Shown piece after piece: positions 24,262 through 35,869 of a DNA stretch of 64,000 bases. The notes under the pieces were generated by a model. It ran no database searches. It had not been told where the DNA came from and saw only the letters and a program-made list of their open reading frames with translations. Source of the DNA: Dryococelus australis (taxonomy: Eukaryota > Arthropoda > Insecta > Phasmatodea > Phasmatidae); NCBI GenBank assembly GCA_029891345.1, contig CM057002.1, forward strand, positions 61,494,777-61,558,776, given 5' to 3'. Within the stretch, counting starts at the first letter, position 1; each line of letters starts with the position of its first letter. The translations under genes and the position numbers were made by a program.

Positions 24262-24337
24262 GATAATTAAGTGCAATATTTTGAACATACGCCCTTCCTT
24301 CAATAGTGTATGCCCAAAATATTTTGCTTAATTATTC
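24262..24337. repeat. Imperfect inverted repeat (29-bp arms)
   Basis: GATAATTAAGTGCAATATTT and the following TGAACATAC pair with the reverse complement of GTATGCCCAAAATATTTTGC and the following TTAATTATT; the loop is about 16 bases. Could form a hairpin transcript or be a small MITE. Confidence 0.8.
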
Positions 24338-25466
24338 ACTGGCGTGGGTATACATTTATCTACATATTTCTGTTCCAGGCTGTATGATCGCATGTAAAGG
24401 CCAAGGCCATTATTGAAAAGAACCTTTGCCACGAATTGTTGTTTTTACGCATGCAATCCGAATTTGATGACTGTTTTTTGCATTTGGCATTGATATCAAC
24501 ATGGTAAGGAAAAAAAAATTATCACAGAGACAGTCGTTGCATAAATGAAAGTATAAGTGTGAGTGGAGAAAATAATTACCAAGATTTGTACATTCCAATC
24601 CCAAATAACTACATTAAATATGTAAACATCTTTCATATACACTTTTTTTTTCCCTGTAATTTGCAATTTTTTAAATTTAAAGGGTGTGTAGTTGAAAGTG
24701 TGGATTATGAATTCAATAAACAATACTGTGTGTACAATTAAAGAAGTGCCTTTATTTAACTGACTGATTTTTGCATAACAGACACTTCTTAGGAATGTAA
24801 CCTGTCCATTAAACAAGAACTAACTTTCGACAAAATGTTAATTAACAATCACCATCAATGCTATGTTCAGCTTTCATTCACAGCCTACTATTTTATGTGT
24901 TCCTGCTAGCTTATTCAAAAGATTATCACGATTTCACTATCATAATTTTTTTATTTTTCCAGTGATTCACTTCTGGCAGCAACTCCTTCCCAACTCCAAA
25001 TTCTATGCCCACGTTTTGCTCATGGTGCTTAGTATACTTTCAGACTCATAAGTTGCACTGCCTAAATCAAATTATAAAATGTTTGTTAAACTGAATTATA
25101 ATTAGTTTAACAAGCTTTTATAGAACAAAGTTTTACATTACCCTTTCTTTACTAAAATTATGATACTATAAAAACTTGTAAATTATTTCTTCCTTTGTTT
25201 GCATTAAGTTACTGTGGTATAGAAGATTATTCTACTAGACAAACAATAAAAAGATTAAAATCTGCACAAAAAGTGTTGATTTCTCCACAGACTGGTTTAC
25301 AGTAGACCATTTGGTCGCAAGGCTTATTAAGTCTCCATATCACCACAGGTACGGAAATGATTACGACATTTTATCAGTCGCAGTTGTGTTCACCCTACAG
25401 CGAAAGCTGCTCACAATGAATGCAAAGCTAAACATTACACATTTCAAGAATTCCTATATACAGAAC

Positions 25467-25615
25467 CTGGAGAGATGAATCCTCTTCTCTGTGTACTGTC
25501 CCTTCCCATGTTCAGGATCTTCGCAGGCCACATTCTGCACCACCTCGACACCCTCCCCTGAGTCCGTCTGCTCGTGGCTGTGCCGGGCTATCATGTAAAG
25601 CTGGCCTATCTGGTA
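25467..25615 (-). CDS. PITPNC1: PITPNC1/rdgB-beta type PI transfer protein, N-terminal exon
   Basis: Class II phosphatidylinositol transfer protein (START-like fold) that carries phosphatidylinositol and phosphatidic acid between membranes. On the minus strand a 149-nt exon follows acceptor ATGTTGCAG and encodes YQIGQLYMIARHSHEQ, then GEGVEVVQN, then GQYTEKRIHLS, ending with AG of a split codon before donor GTTCTG. The HSHEQ and EGVEVVQN blocks are diagnostic of the PITPNC1 branch rather than PITPNA/B (vibrator). The preceding exon, which should carry the starting methionine and about 15 residues ending in VEE or VDE, was not found upstream. The reading frame is open and intact. Confidence 0.93.
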
Positions 25616-27079
25616 CTGCAACATTTACGTTACGTTTTACTGCACCGTTCCATATTACTGGCTACATTGACTAGGTCTATACATGAAAGGTAAGTACCAA
25701 TGCACTTACAACCCACAGATGACATGACAAAGGAAGGTAGCTATTTTTTTAAAATAAGTTTACTGGCAATGGTGTGATCCAACTACATTGAGGATTTAAA
25801 TAGTCTTCTGCTGTTGCTAATGTTGAATATTACAATTCCCTAGCACCTAAATTTTACTTCAATTTTATTTATCTTTTTATACAGTAATTTTTATGTTTTC
25901 ATCTTTTTGCTTGCTATCAGTCTTGAAGTGCAAAACTTGATTTTATAATTTTGTTGGAAATTATTCCTTAATTTATTGTTTATTTATGTAATTGAATTTA
26001 ATTGTCGGCATAGGTAAATGCACATAGACTAATATTAATTCTTCTGATAAAATTTTTATACAATAAAAACCTTCTGTTTCCTCCTAAACATCAATTTGAC
26101 ATTACGGAGCACTGTAACATTTCCAAGATTATGTACTCTTACAATCTATAAAATCATTTCCGATTAAAAAAAAAAAGTGAAAAATTAGTGATATTAGACT
26201 TAGTTTTGGGAACTTTACATGTCTTTCCCTTCTCTTAAGCATTTTCATTACAAATATTTCTACTTTTTTTAACACAATTTCCATGAAATTCACAGACATC
26301 CCCACTACAGTGATTTTAGAATGTGGACTGAATAATACAAAAACATGCCTCAGCAATAATGATACTGAAACTTCTGTAAATCCCCAAAAATTCAATTTTC
26401 AAAAATTCTGAGAGTGGTTTTCAAAGAGATTAAAAGGGCCAAACACCTTGACACAATTTACACAAAAAGACATCAATGAGCAGCAAGGGTCTAACAAAAA
26501 GGGAAGGAAAAAGCCATGATCTACTATACACCAATACAGCCTAAGAGTTAGGAAATCTGGGATAACCATCTAATACCATGTAGGCCCTAAGGTCATCTCT
26601 GAAACAGGGCCGTCATAGGTGTGGGACAGGTATAACCACACAAAGCCTCACACCCAGATTTTTTGTTTATTTCATAAAAGAAATATTTAAAATTTATTTG
26701 GTTGTGAGTTACATAATTCACAACAAAATATATATATTTTTAACGTGCTTATTTAATGTTTTATCAATAAAATGTTAGGCATGAGACATGGGTAGGTAGG
26801 CGTACTTGAGAGTAGGGCATATTGTTCGAAAGATGATTATGTCGTGGTAAGGGAGGATTGACTACTTAATTTGGAAGCGAAAGGCCTCACAAAAGTTATT
26901 GCACCTGGCTTTGCTTTCGCTAGGGACAGTGCTCCCAGTGAAATTAAAAATTTCATAAACATGATGAGGCATGGATGACTCATCGTATTTACTGGCAGGA
27001 CAGACAAGCTAGAAGCAAGTCACCTATATTCACAACAACAGTAACTGCAGCTTTATTCTCAGTTATCACTGCACTACTG

Positions 27080-27230
27080 GTGCACAAACACAGTACACTG
27101 AGCACTGCATTCTACTTTATAGTTTTCATTATGTGGCTGTCCGTCAGCCACTGGAGAGGGGTCAGTTGACTGACACATGGTGGCTTCAAGCATGTAGGAA
27201 TATTTACGTTCCACTTCATCTGAAGCTGAA
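27080..27230 (-). CDS. Unidentified exon-like open stretch
   Basis: On the minus strand a good acceptor (TTTGCTTTCATTTCAG) ends at about 27231 and is followed by 49 open codons, beginning SDEVERKYSYMLEATMCQST and rich in acidic and polar residues, then a stop. I do not recognise it. It could be a terminal exon, an alternative exon of the PITPNC1-like gene or chance. Confidence 0.15.
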
Positions 27231-27954
27231 ATGAAAGCAAACAATCATAAAGGCTAGACTATACGGTTAACATTAAAGGAACAGTTCTTCAATATTATCT
27301 TAATCTAAAAGAAAATATTACAGTAAAAGATGAGAAAATGCTTTCTAAAGTGTGCTAGTCTGTAGACAATGAACCAACACCATGCCTCCTCAAGAATTGT
27401 TCAAAGTTCTCTATTATTCTCAGGTGGTGGAGCACTACTTCCAATGGTAGGTCAGACGGAATATGCTATTTTCTCACTAAACATTAAAATCAGGTCAACA
27501 AGGGGGTTATAGTATAATCCCAAACTTGAATTAAGACTTCCTCCAACTATAATTGAGTTGTTTTGGATATGTGCAGTGGTGGACTGTTGTGTTGGAAACG
27601 GCCACCTGTCAGGACGGAAGCGGGGTGTGAATAGGTGTAAAACTTCTGCAAGGACATCCAACACACCTAACGTTCTCTGGCCACAGATGTTGGTACAGAT
27701 ATAAAGGATCCCAATATATGCAAACACCAGTGTAACACATACTGCATTTATATGGATCCATAACCAGCTGTCCATGTTGACATGTGGGATTCATGGATAT
27801 ACTGCATGCCACACATTTGCGAACCTGGATGATGGTTACAGACAGTCGTGCCATCGAACACTTGCTTGGAGGGGGGACGGATGAGGAATAAAACGCGGAA
27901 TCCTTCCTAATAACTGATTGGAAAATATTAACTCCTTCAATAAGTTCAGCACCC

Positions 27955-28173
27955 TGGAGAGTGGAGCTGGAGAGATTTGGGTAAAGTGAGTATGGAGCAG
28001 CGCCAGAATGCAAGGGCGGGGGAAACGGGAGATCCCCGAGAAAACAAACTGACTAGCAGCATCGTCCAACATGATTCCTACATTCAAAAATCTGAGAGCG
28101 ATCCTGCCAGGAATCAAACCTGGTTCGCCTATGTGGGATGCAAGTAGTCTGACCATTAGACCACCAAGGCCCC
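27955..28173 (-). repeat. tRNA-derived SINE, copy 2
   Basis: Minus strand: A-box TGGTCTAATGG, B-box GGTTTGATTCC, then the same body as copy 1 including the TCCCCCGCCCTTGCATTC-type block. Also carries the GAGATTTGGG motif at its distal end, like copy 1. Confidence 0.8.
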
Positions 28174-29291
28174 ATTAGCACTGTAAAGAAAAATTTGTAC
28201 CTAATCAAAGTTCAAAGTATCTATGAAATACACATGATTATATGTAGTGTTAATGGTGAAACAGCAGAGACAATAGTGGTTTACGCTCGTCAATAGTAGT
28301 GGATGGCTTTGGAAATATGAAACGAAAAGTTGTCACCATGGAAAATGCTTTATGTTATTCCTAAATTACTGTGGCAAGTGCTAATATTCCCTGTTCAAGC
28401 TCACCCCTCGCACTCTGCTTAATGCATTCCAAGAACCATCAGCAACCTCCCCCTTTCTCAGCGACATTGTTCAAGCTCGCAGAAATCTTGCATGCAGTAT
28501 TATATATGGGGTTTTTCACCAAAAATAGACTTGCTTTTCCATTTATCAGAATCAGTTAAAAACTCAACTATAAACAGATCAGTCTGTGTGTTTGCTGTCA
28601 CTGATAATCCAGCAATGGAATACCCGAGTCCATGCAAGACGCACAGCTGTGCAGTACTAGGGCTGGGTGTCAGCACATACACAGCCCATATCGTACATGA
28701 TACAATGGACAGTCCATAAGCTGATGTTTGTCAACGTTCCAGCATTGAATTACAATGTTATTTACCATAAATTTGCAAAAAAAAAAATGTTGCTTGAATT
28801 GAGTCTTTACAGCTGATGTTGGCCATGTTCATCCAGAGTCTTTTAACAGTCACAGTGATGTCGTCACGATACAACCATGAAATTGTTCCAACAACATTTT
28901 TTTGTTTGCCCAAAATGTTATTAAACCCATCCCACAAGCTAACATTATAACATAGTTTAGAAAAATCTTTTAGGTCATTATAACTTGCCATCCTTATGTT
29001 GCAAGTCACTCTACAAGAGCCCACAGATATTTATGCTTTATATGCATAGCTAGTGTACACAACATTTTTTGTGAAGGCTGTGCTGCTACGTGGTTCGCAG
29101 AGACTTGCCTACCCCAGTTTTTCTGGCACATCAGTGTATGGTATTGATAGTCAATTACAATTACTATAGACATATAAAGTTGAGGTGAAAAAGTTACAGT
29201 CTAGGGTACCACATTTGGTCATAAAATCACTGTAAGTAATTATTTTAAATGTATAAATGAGGCACTAATAGAGTACAGGTTTAGGTGTGTC

Positions 29292-29525
29292 TCAACAAGG
29301 TCTTGAGAGCCAATGAAGGTGAAACAAGGTGGAATGGAGCAGCATCGGAATACAAAGACCAGGGGAGGGGGGGGGGCAGGGACAGGAGATCCCTGAGAAA
29401 GAGAGTTGACAAGCGGCATTGTCCGACAAAATTGCCACGCAAGAGTATGGGAGTGCCCTGCCAGGAATCCAGCCCAATTGGCTTTGGTGGGATGCAAGTG
29501 CTCCAACTGCTGCACCAGCCGCAGC
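29292..29525 (-). repeat. tRNA-derived SINE, copy 3 (diverged)
   Basis: Same body and tRNA-like head as copies 1 and 2, with a mutated B-box (GGCTGGATTCC) and a G-rich expansion near 29367. Confidence 0.75.
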
Positions 29526-31360
29526 CTCTGGTATTCTTAAGACATTGCTCTTTCTACATGTCGGCCGCCACCACAGACGAGGTACGTCCTACCAGCAGTA
29601 CCCTAGCTGCTGACAAGAGAATGAAGGTGTGCTCTCCTACTGCTTGGTGCACTTAGACGCTTGCTATCTAAAGAACCCTCAGTCCCGGAGAACATCCATT
29701 GTAGAAGGAAGGAATTTAAAAAAAAGTACAAGAAAAATGACTGTGTAAGCTACTTTTGTGTTTATTTTCAATGTGGCAACACAATGCATGCTGTAAAAGA
29801 CACATGTCTAGTGTAGAACCCAATTTCACAGGTTGTCAGGATGTTGGCCGTATAGTTGATTAGGTTGGTAGTATAAAAAAATAATGAGTGGTAGGCATTC
29901 AAATCAGCCCAAAGCTGAGCATATTTTATTTTGTAAGTTGTAGGACTGTATGTTTCTTTGTATGGTAGTATAGCAAAAAATTCATCCAGAATGTATTTGA
30001 CAGTGGGCAGGCATGTGATATAGTAGTGCTGTTAGCTATATTTTATTGCAATTCATACTGTTTGACATGTTAAAACAAACAATTGTGCGTGATGCCATCC
30101 ACGGCTCGCAACAAGCCCTTGTCTACAGCGCGCTATCTAGGACGAGCGACATGAACTACATGACACCGAGCGCTGGCTGTGCCGCACTCTACCAAGGCCA
30201 ACAGCTACAGTGAAGAGCAAGTCAGTCTGTGTATTAACTATTAACGCTACAAGGTGTAACTTATGTTTAATAATGTTTTACGCAAATAGCGAATACTTTA
30301 AAAATAGCCCCCTAAAAATATCAAACAGTAAATGAATGTAGCAAAATCCCATGTGAAACCACGGTGCTATACGAGTGTAAAGTAGCAACCACGTGGACTC
30401 TCAGATTTTAGCAATCTGTCTGTATTTAGAGAAAGTGTTTGTAGTATCAGAAACGCATAATTAAGAGATTTAACGGACACGTAGTGAGCCCTTTTGAATC
30501 ACATAAATATCAAATTACGAACACTTCTGAATTGGTGCGTGCAGTCCGACACAGACTCTTCGAACCGCACAACATAAAATTTACTTAAGATATTTTTAGT
30601 TACATGAATACTGTAATTTAAAGGCTCTAATTAAAGCAATAGGTATGTTTTATTTTTTTCTTTGTAGTAGTGTTTTATGTATCTCTTCCCCTTACAGGAA
30701 AAAGAAAGACTTTTTAATAAAAATAATATTCCCTATAAAATTTAACAGCACGTAAATTTTATATGTTTTAAATTTTGTAATTAACAGGGAAAAATAAGCA
30801 GTGAAGTTTGATGTATGTTTCATCTTGAATTATGTTGCATATCAACAATGAAATTATTTTTGCAACGGATTTTCTGTTATGGCACAGTGTCAATGCCAAG
30901 GCGTTGTCGACCCCATGTCACCTCTTTAGTCTTGGTTTGACGGGCGTAAGGGCAGGTCATGTATCTCGCGGCTCGGAGGTGAAGCATTCTTTGTCATGGT
31001 CAGTACCTGCAATAGTTGTTAAATTTATCCGGAATGTTTTTATTGACCTTCGTCCACCTCCGAATATGCATCCCAAACCGGAGCAAACTCACTGCCCCTC
31101 TGGTGCAATGATAATTTAATATTTTATTCAAGGTGCCTCCGTCATTTATACTGCCTCAGCCAGTCCGGGGCTTCAAGCTGCATGCCTGTCAATTTCAACT
31201 GTGTATCATCTCAATATCAACCTAGAATAATCAGATGTATATTCAAAGTATTTTGTTGCGTACAATTTATTTCTTCAGAAACCTGTGCTCATGTGCGATA
31301 ATGTAATTTTATGGAATCATTTATGTGTGACTTATGTTGAAACTTTGCATGGTAACAAAG

Positions 31361-31480
31361 GCATGTTGGGAAGCCACAATAGCCCCCTTCTATGTATTTT
31401 TTATAATTTATGAAAGTTATTGCAGTACAGTATATAAAAGGCGTCTTGGGAATCCACAATAGCCCAGCTCGAGTGTATTT
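31361..31480. repeat. Two-copy tandem repeat, period 80 bases
   Basis: TTGGGAAGCCACAATAGCCC at 31366 and TTGGGAATCCACAATAGCCC at 31446 with similar flanks (AAAGGC before, TGTATTTT after). Confidence 0.8.
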
Positions 31481-32459
31481 TAGGTAAATTAATATCAATC
31501 TGCAACATGTCTCGTAACAACAACCTTAACCAAACGTCAGGGGACACAGCTGTCTTTTAGCCCGGGCTTTTCGACCACTGACTACCTAAAGTCTTGTGTT
31601 AACCCGAGCAGATTCAATCTCGATTGGTTCGCTGGCGCCCACAGGATACAATAACTTACGTTCGAGACCCAATGACCTCCCCGCTAACAGAAAACTGGCA
31701 AACCAGCACTTGGGTTTAACAGCGCCGACACCCAGCCAGGCATCATGCGATAATAAAAGTGTTTGTGCCTGTGCCATTATGACAAAGGGAAATCTCAAAA
31801 TATATTTGTGCGGTTATATGAGTGTCTGTGGTGTTTCTCTACAAGTTGGATACCCGTTAACGTGTCGTGATTAATCACGTATGAAATATGAGCGGTGATT
31901 GATTGGGTGAGACATAAGTTGGAATTTGTAGCATTGACAGTGAGTAGGGGCCTTATTGTAGCACATTTAAGTGTGTAGTATTGTGTGGGAGTGTGTAAAT
32001 TAAACTTCATGATAGGTTGTAGTTGTTACTGTGATATAAAATGAAGAGATATAGAATAGTGTACAGAGCTAATATAGAAATAGGGGTGCATTATGGTGTT
32101 GTGTACCATGTATATTATTATAATATATGTACCGTAGTGTTGATATATGTAATAACAAATGTGTTTAACAGGTGGAATAAACAGTGTTGTAGTGAGGTAA
32201 TGTTCTGTCAGAATTCTGTAGCACGGACCTAATCTTTACCATTTGTAAATAATAATTGGATATGTTTGATGTTTGTAGTGACCTGTAGAATAAGGTTGTT
32301 GTAGGTAGGTCTTGTCAGGATAGGGGTAGTATATTTAGACAATATTTGATACAGCGAAACATATAACATAACAGGAGCTTTATTTAACTATATGGAATAT
32401 GCAAATGTGTGTGGAAATTATCCTTTTCAAGTGGTCAAAATATAAACCCATTAAAGTGA

Positions 32460-33060
32460 CTCAGGACGGAAAATTGTGATTCGTCATTTACAAATCTCAT
32501 ACGTTAATTTAGGCAGCAAAATAGTAAGTATTGACTATGTGGTATCGCATTATACACCCATTACAGTGACCCACAGAGTCACGACCTGTAAAAAACAAGG
32601 TGTGGCTGAAGGGCTGAAAATTGTGATTCGTCGTTTACAAATATCATCCGTTACTTTAGGTGGCAAAATAGTAATTTACTGACTACGATCCTGATGTGGT
32701 ATTGTGAACTACACTTGGGCAAATAGGCTCAATTGTACTACAGATACCATATGTGGTATCGTGTCATATAATAAAGCCCATTCGCTCTAGTGCGCTTCTC
32801 TATACCATACGTGGTACCGGGTCGCACACTAAAGCACATTCACTATAGTTACCCGATACAATATGGGTTATCAGGTAATACACTAGAGTAGATGGGCTCT
32901 AGTGAAATTCGCAATACCGACATCTGAATGCTGAAAGTGTCCCCGCCCGAAAACCGCCACATTCCCATGGATACCCCGTAAAATACGTAGTAAAAAAATA
33001 TGACAACGCCATATTGGTGATGTCATAACTTGAGTGTAAACAATGTGGTATCGGGTTCTA
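32460..33060. repeat. Satellite-like tandem repeats with palindromic GTGGTAT motifs
   Basis: A 62-base unit at 32467 (AAAATTGTGATTCGTCATTT start) recurs at 32613, period about 146. Then units of about 60 bases each carry a near-palindrome (ATACCATATGTGGTAT at 32745, ATACCATACGTGGTAC at 32805) followed by ...AAAGCxCATTCxCT. Further GTGGTATCG motifs occur at 32540 and 33041. Confidence 0.65.
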
Positions 33061-33169
33061 CACTAACACAAAATTAACTGTTTAGGTTGGTACTATATTT
33101 TTCATAGTTCAACACTACTACTTTTCTTAATCCTTTTTTTTTTTCCACCTGAGGTCTCCCTGCAGTACT

Positions 33170-34082
33170 AACCCTAGATACTTATATTCTGCTGCTTCTT
33201 CTATCTCATGTCCCTCCCATCTGAACATGTCCCTGCTCATCATCTTCTACCTTGTGAACCTCACTACCTTAGTTTTTCTTACATTTATCTTCATTTTATT
33301 TTTTCTGGTCCACAACCATATCTTATCAATGTCCGCCTGCAAATTTCCGCCCCCTCTCACACCTCAGCATATACAACACAATCATCTGCAAACAATCTGA
33401 TTTTTCCCCTAATCCCCAAACCCATGACATTTACCATAATGGTAAATAACAAAGGACCCAGCACGCTTCCCTGTGGTACCCCTGACGTAACCTCCTCTTC
33501 CTCCGATATTGCCTCCCCCACTTTCACCCTCTGCCTTCGCCCCCTGAGAAAGTCCCCTATCCATTCACCTACCCTCCTGTCTGGTATAAGCGCCTCCCTT
33601 TTCACCAATGTCCCATGGGGCACCTTATCAAATGCCTTCTCAAAATCTATGAAGCAGGCATCCACCTGCTTCCCCTCATCAACTACCTGCACCAGATCCT
33701 CTAATAACCCAGCCAGCTGAGTCTCACATGAGTAACCCCTCCTGAAACCATGCTGGGACTCCTCCAACCAATTCCTATTGTTCATAATACTCACCACATA
33801 CTGCACCACCAGTCTCTCCATTACTTTTCCTGTACTTAATGTGAGACTCACTGGTCTGTAGCTGCCAGGCCTCCCCCTATCCTCTCCCTGCTTGTGTATA
33901 GGTACCACCATAGCATACTTCCAATCTTGTGGTAACTTACCCTCTCCTAAGGACTTTTTAAACAGCACTTCTAAATATTTCGCCAACTCCTTGCCACCAA
34001 ACTTTAGTGCTGCGTTTCTGATCCCATCTGGTCCCCCTGCCTTACTGCTCTCCGAACCCCTAATTACCTTTTCTATACCCAC
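33170..34082 (-). pseudogene. Reverse transcriptase of the CR1-like element
   Basis: 241 codons open to 33357: SSKAGGPDGI, VVPIHKQGEDRGRPGSYRPV, GFRRGYSCETQL, FIDFEKAFDKVPH, SGVPQGSVLGPLLF and the catalytic FADDCVVY, all in the order of RT blocks 2-7. After a stop, shifted frames continue to the thumb-type EYKYLG near 33.18 kb. All catalytic aspartates are present, but a stop follows FADD and the C-terminal part is lost. Confidence 0.9.
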
Positions 34083-34086
34083 TCCC

Positions 34087-34515
34087 TCATCTTAAACTCA
34101 CTAAACACCCCCCGAACCCTGTTTGTCCCCCTATTCCAACCCTCCTTTGCCTCAAACACTGACAAGTACTGTCCTTGCAGCATCTTCGATTTTCTTGGTC
34201 ATTTGTCGCATGCCTACCATCCCTTCCTGTTAGCAGAGGGATCCCTTCCTCTCCTCCCCTTAACCTCCTAACATATCTAAACAATTTCCTCCATTCCTTG
34301 CCTTTTCCTTCTTCCACCATGTTCCCCAGAAATACATTCTTTGCCTGTTTGATCTTCCTTTCAAGCTCCCTACCCATTTGTTTCATCATTTCTTTAGATC
34401 CTATTATCCCTTCATTTCTCCAATTGGCATGTAATTTTCTGCACTTCTTCATTTTCAAAATCTCCTCTCCATAATATGGGGGATCTCCCCCAGTCTGTAA
34501 CATTTTCATTGCCAC
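34087..34515 (-). pseudogene. Linker between endonuclease and RT of the CR1-like element
   Basis: 142-codon basic frame (KKCRKLHANWRNEGIIGS, then ELERKIKQAKNVF) as in the poorly conserved pre-RT linker of non-LTR pol proteins. Joined in order with the pieces on either side. Confidence 0.65.
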
Positions 34516-34751
34516 AAATTTCTACAACATAACCTCTATTAATCCTCAAACTCCCTCCACAACCCCTCTACACCCTCCTCCATAGACCATTTTTTAAACC
34601 TGTCTCTCAGGAATATTTGTGCCCCCTTCTTGTCTCCTCTCCCATACTGCCACTCCAACCTTTCTGCCATTTCAACTTCTCATCCTGCCAATCCCAATTT
34701 CCACAACCGGAATATGATGGTCGCTTATACCATCCAATACTATTGCACCAA

Positions 34752-35222
34752 CTACAGCATTCTCAGGTCTGACCAACACCATCTCGTAGGTGTTTCTACT
34801 ACCTGGACTAATCCTCTGTTGACTAACTGTGCTGCCATTCTCTGCATCATGCTACCCATTCCTTCTGCACCCTCTACCCATTTCACCCCTGGCATATTAA
34901 AATCCCCTGCTATAACAACCCACTGCCTGTCCTTTAGTCTATAGACCCTCTCCTTGATCATCTCAATTGCCTGCCATCCCTGTCCTGGTGGTCTATACGC
35001 TGCCAGCAAAGTAATACTCCTATTACTACTACCACTCAATTTAATTTCCATTACCTCGACATCCTCACTAACCCATTCTACCACCCCTTTTAGCCCTTTC
35101 CTTACACACACCATTATTCCTCCTCCTCTCCCATCCCTGTCTCCTCTGAAGATGGTGAACTTATCCTGCCTACACTCAATATCCAGTACTTCCTCAGTCA
35201 ACCAAGTCTCGACAGCTACCAC
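34752..35222 (-). pseudogene. Apurinic-like endonuclease of the CR1-like element
   Basis: Frame starts VAVETWLTEEV (the ETWL block), then RGGGIMVCVRKGL, LLAAYRPPGQGW and VVIAGDFNMPGVKW, the usual four endonuclease blocks; GDFN is catalytic. The frame is lost before the final SDH block, which is not seen here. Confidence 0.85.
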
Positions 35223-35575
35223 TATATCCGCCCCATATCCTTCAACCTTTCCTCAGAAGCCCTCCAGCTTGCTGTACACACTCCTACAGTTCACTACCAT
35301 TATCTTTATACTAATACTCTACTTTACCATCCTACATTGCTTACCTCCTATCTCCACCCCTGCAGCCTCATCAATGCTATCCTCTCCATTTCTCTCCCCT
35401 TCTGTTTCCTTGCTTCTAACTGACTGCTATTTCAACAACTGCTGCTCTGCCCTGACCCTCTCCATGCAGCCAGCTACTTCTCTACCTAGCAAATCACCTA
35501 GAATCCTCTTTCCCTGTTCTGTCAGTTGAACCTGGTCCCTCCCTACACTTTCCCAGCCTACCCATTTCCTACTAT

Positions 35576-35869
35576 CTATAAATGTAGTCCCAAATCCCTA
35601 CACACCTTCTCATATACCTCACTCGCAGCCACTGCCTTCCTATAGGATACTCCTTTCCTAACCAGCATGCCATTGACTACTGCCCTAGCTCCAGGGAACT
35701 TCTCCCGCACTTTCCTCAGCAACCCCCTGAGGTTCCGCTCTACCTCCTGCCCCACCTCCCTATGAGCCAGGTCATTTCCCCCTACATGAATGAGAACCAC
35801 CTTTGCCACCCTGCTACCTTTCATACCACTAACCCTTTCCTCCAAATACCTGGTATCCCCCCCCCCCAA
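35576..35869 (-). pseudogene. Esterase (SGNH-hydrolase-like) fragment of the CR1-like ORF1
   Basis: 97-codon frame containing VVLIHVGGNDLAHREVGQEV, where GGND fits block III (GxND) of SGNH hydrolases, followed by a long amphipathic helix and the strand ARAVVNGML. The block I (GDS) serine and C-terminal histidine are not visible; the copy is truncated upstream. The role of this domain in CR1 elements is unsettled. Confidence 0.65.

Larger units (their letters stand above)
8354..25466 (-). other. PITPNC1-like intron (17.1 kb)
   Basis: The intron between the two conserved exons carries most of the left-hand transposons: CR1/Jockey relic, BEL/Pao element 1, family A copy 2 and the Gypsy derivative. 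The stretches 8.36-9.38, 22.45-24.2 and 24.35-25.4 kb are AT-rich without recognisable genes. Confidence 0.8.

Noticed and set aside
24863-25051. Plus-strand 62-codon frame rich in hydrophobic residues
   Set aside because: Composition follows from T-rich DNA; no supporting signal.
30100-30240. CpG-containing segment as a promoter of PITPNC1 or MLST8
   Set aside because: No core promoter motif or linked exon could be identified; composition alone is not enough.
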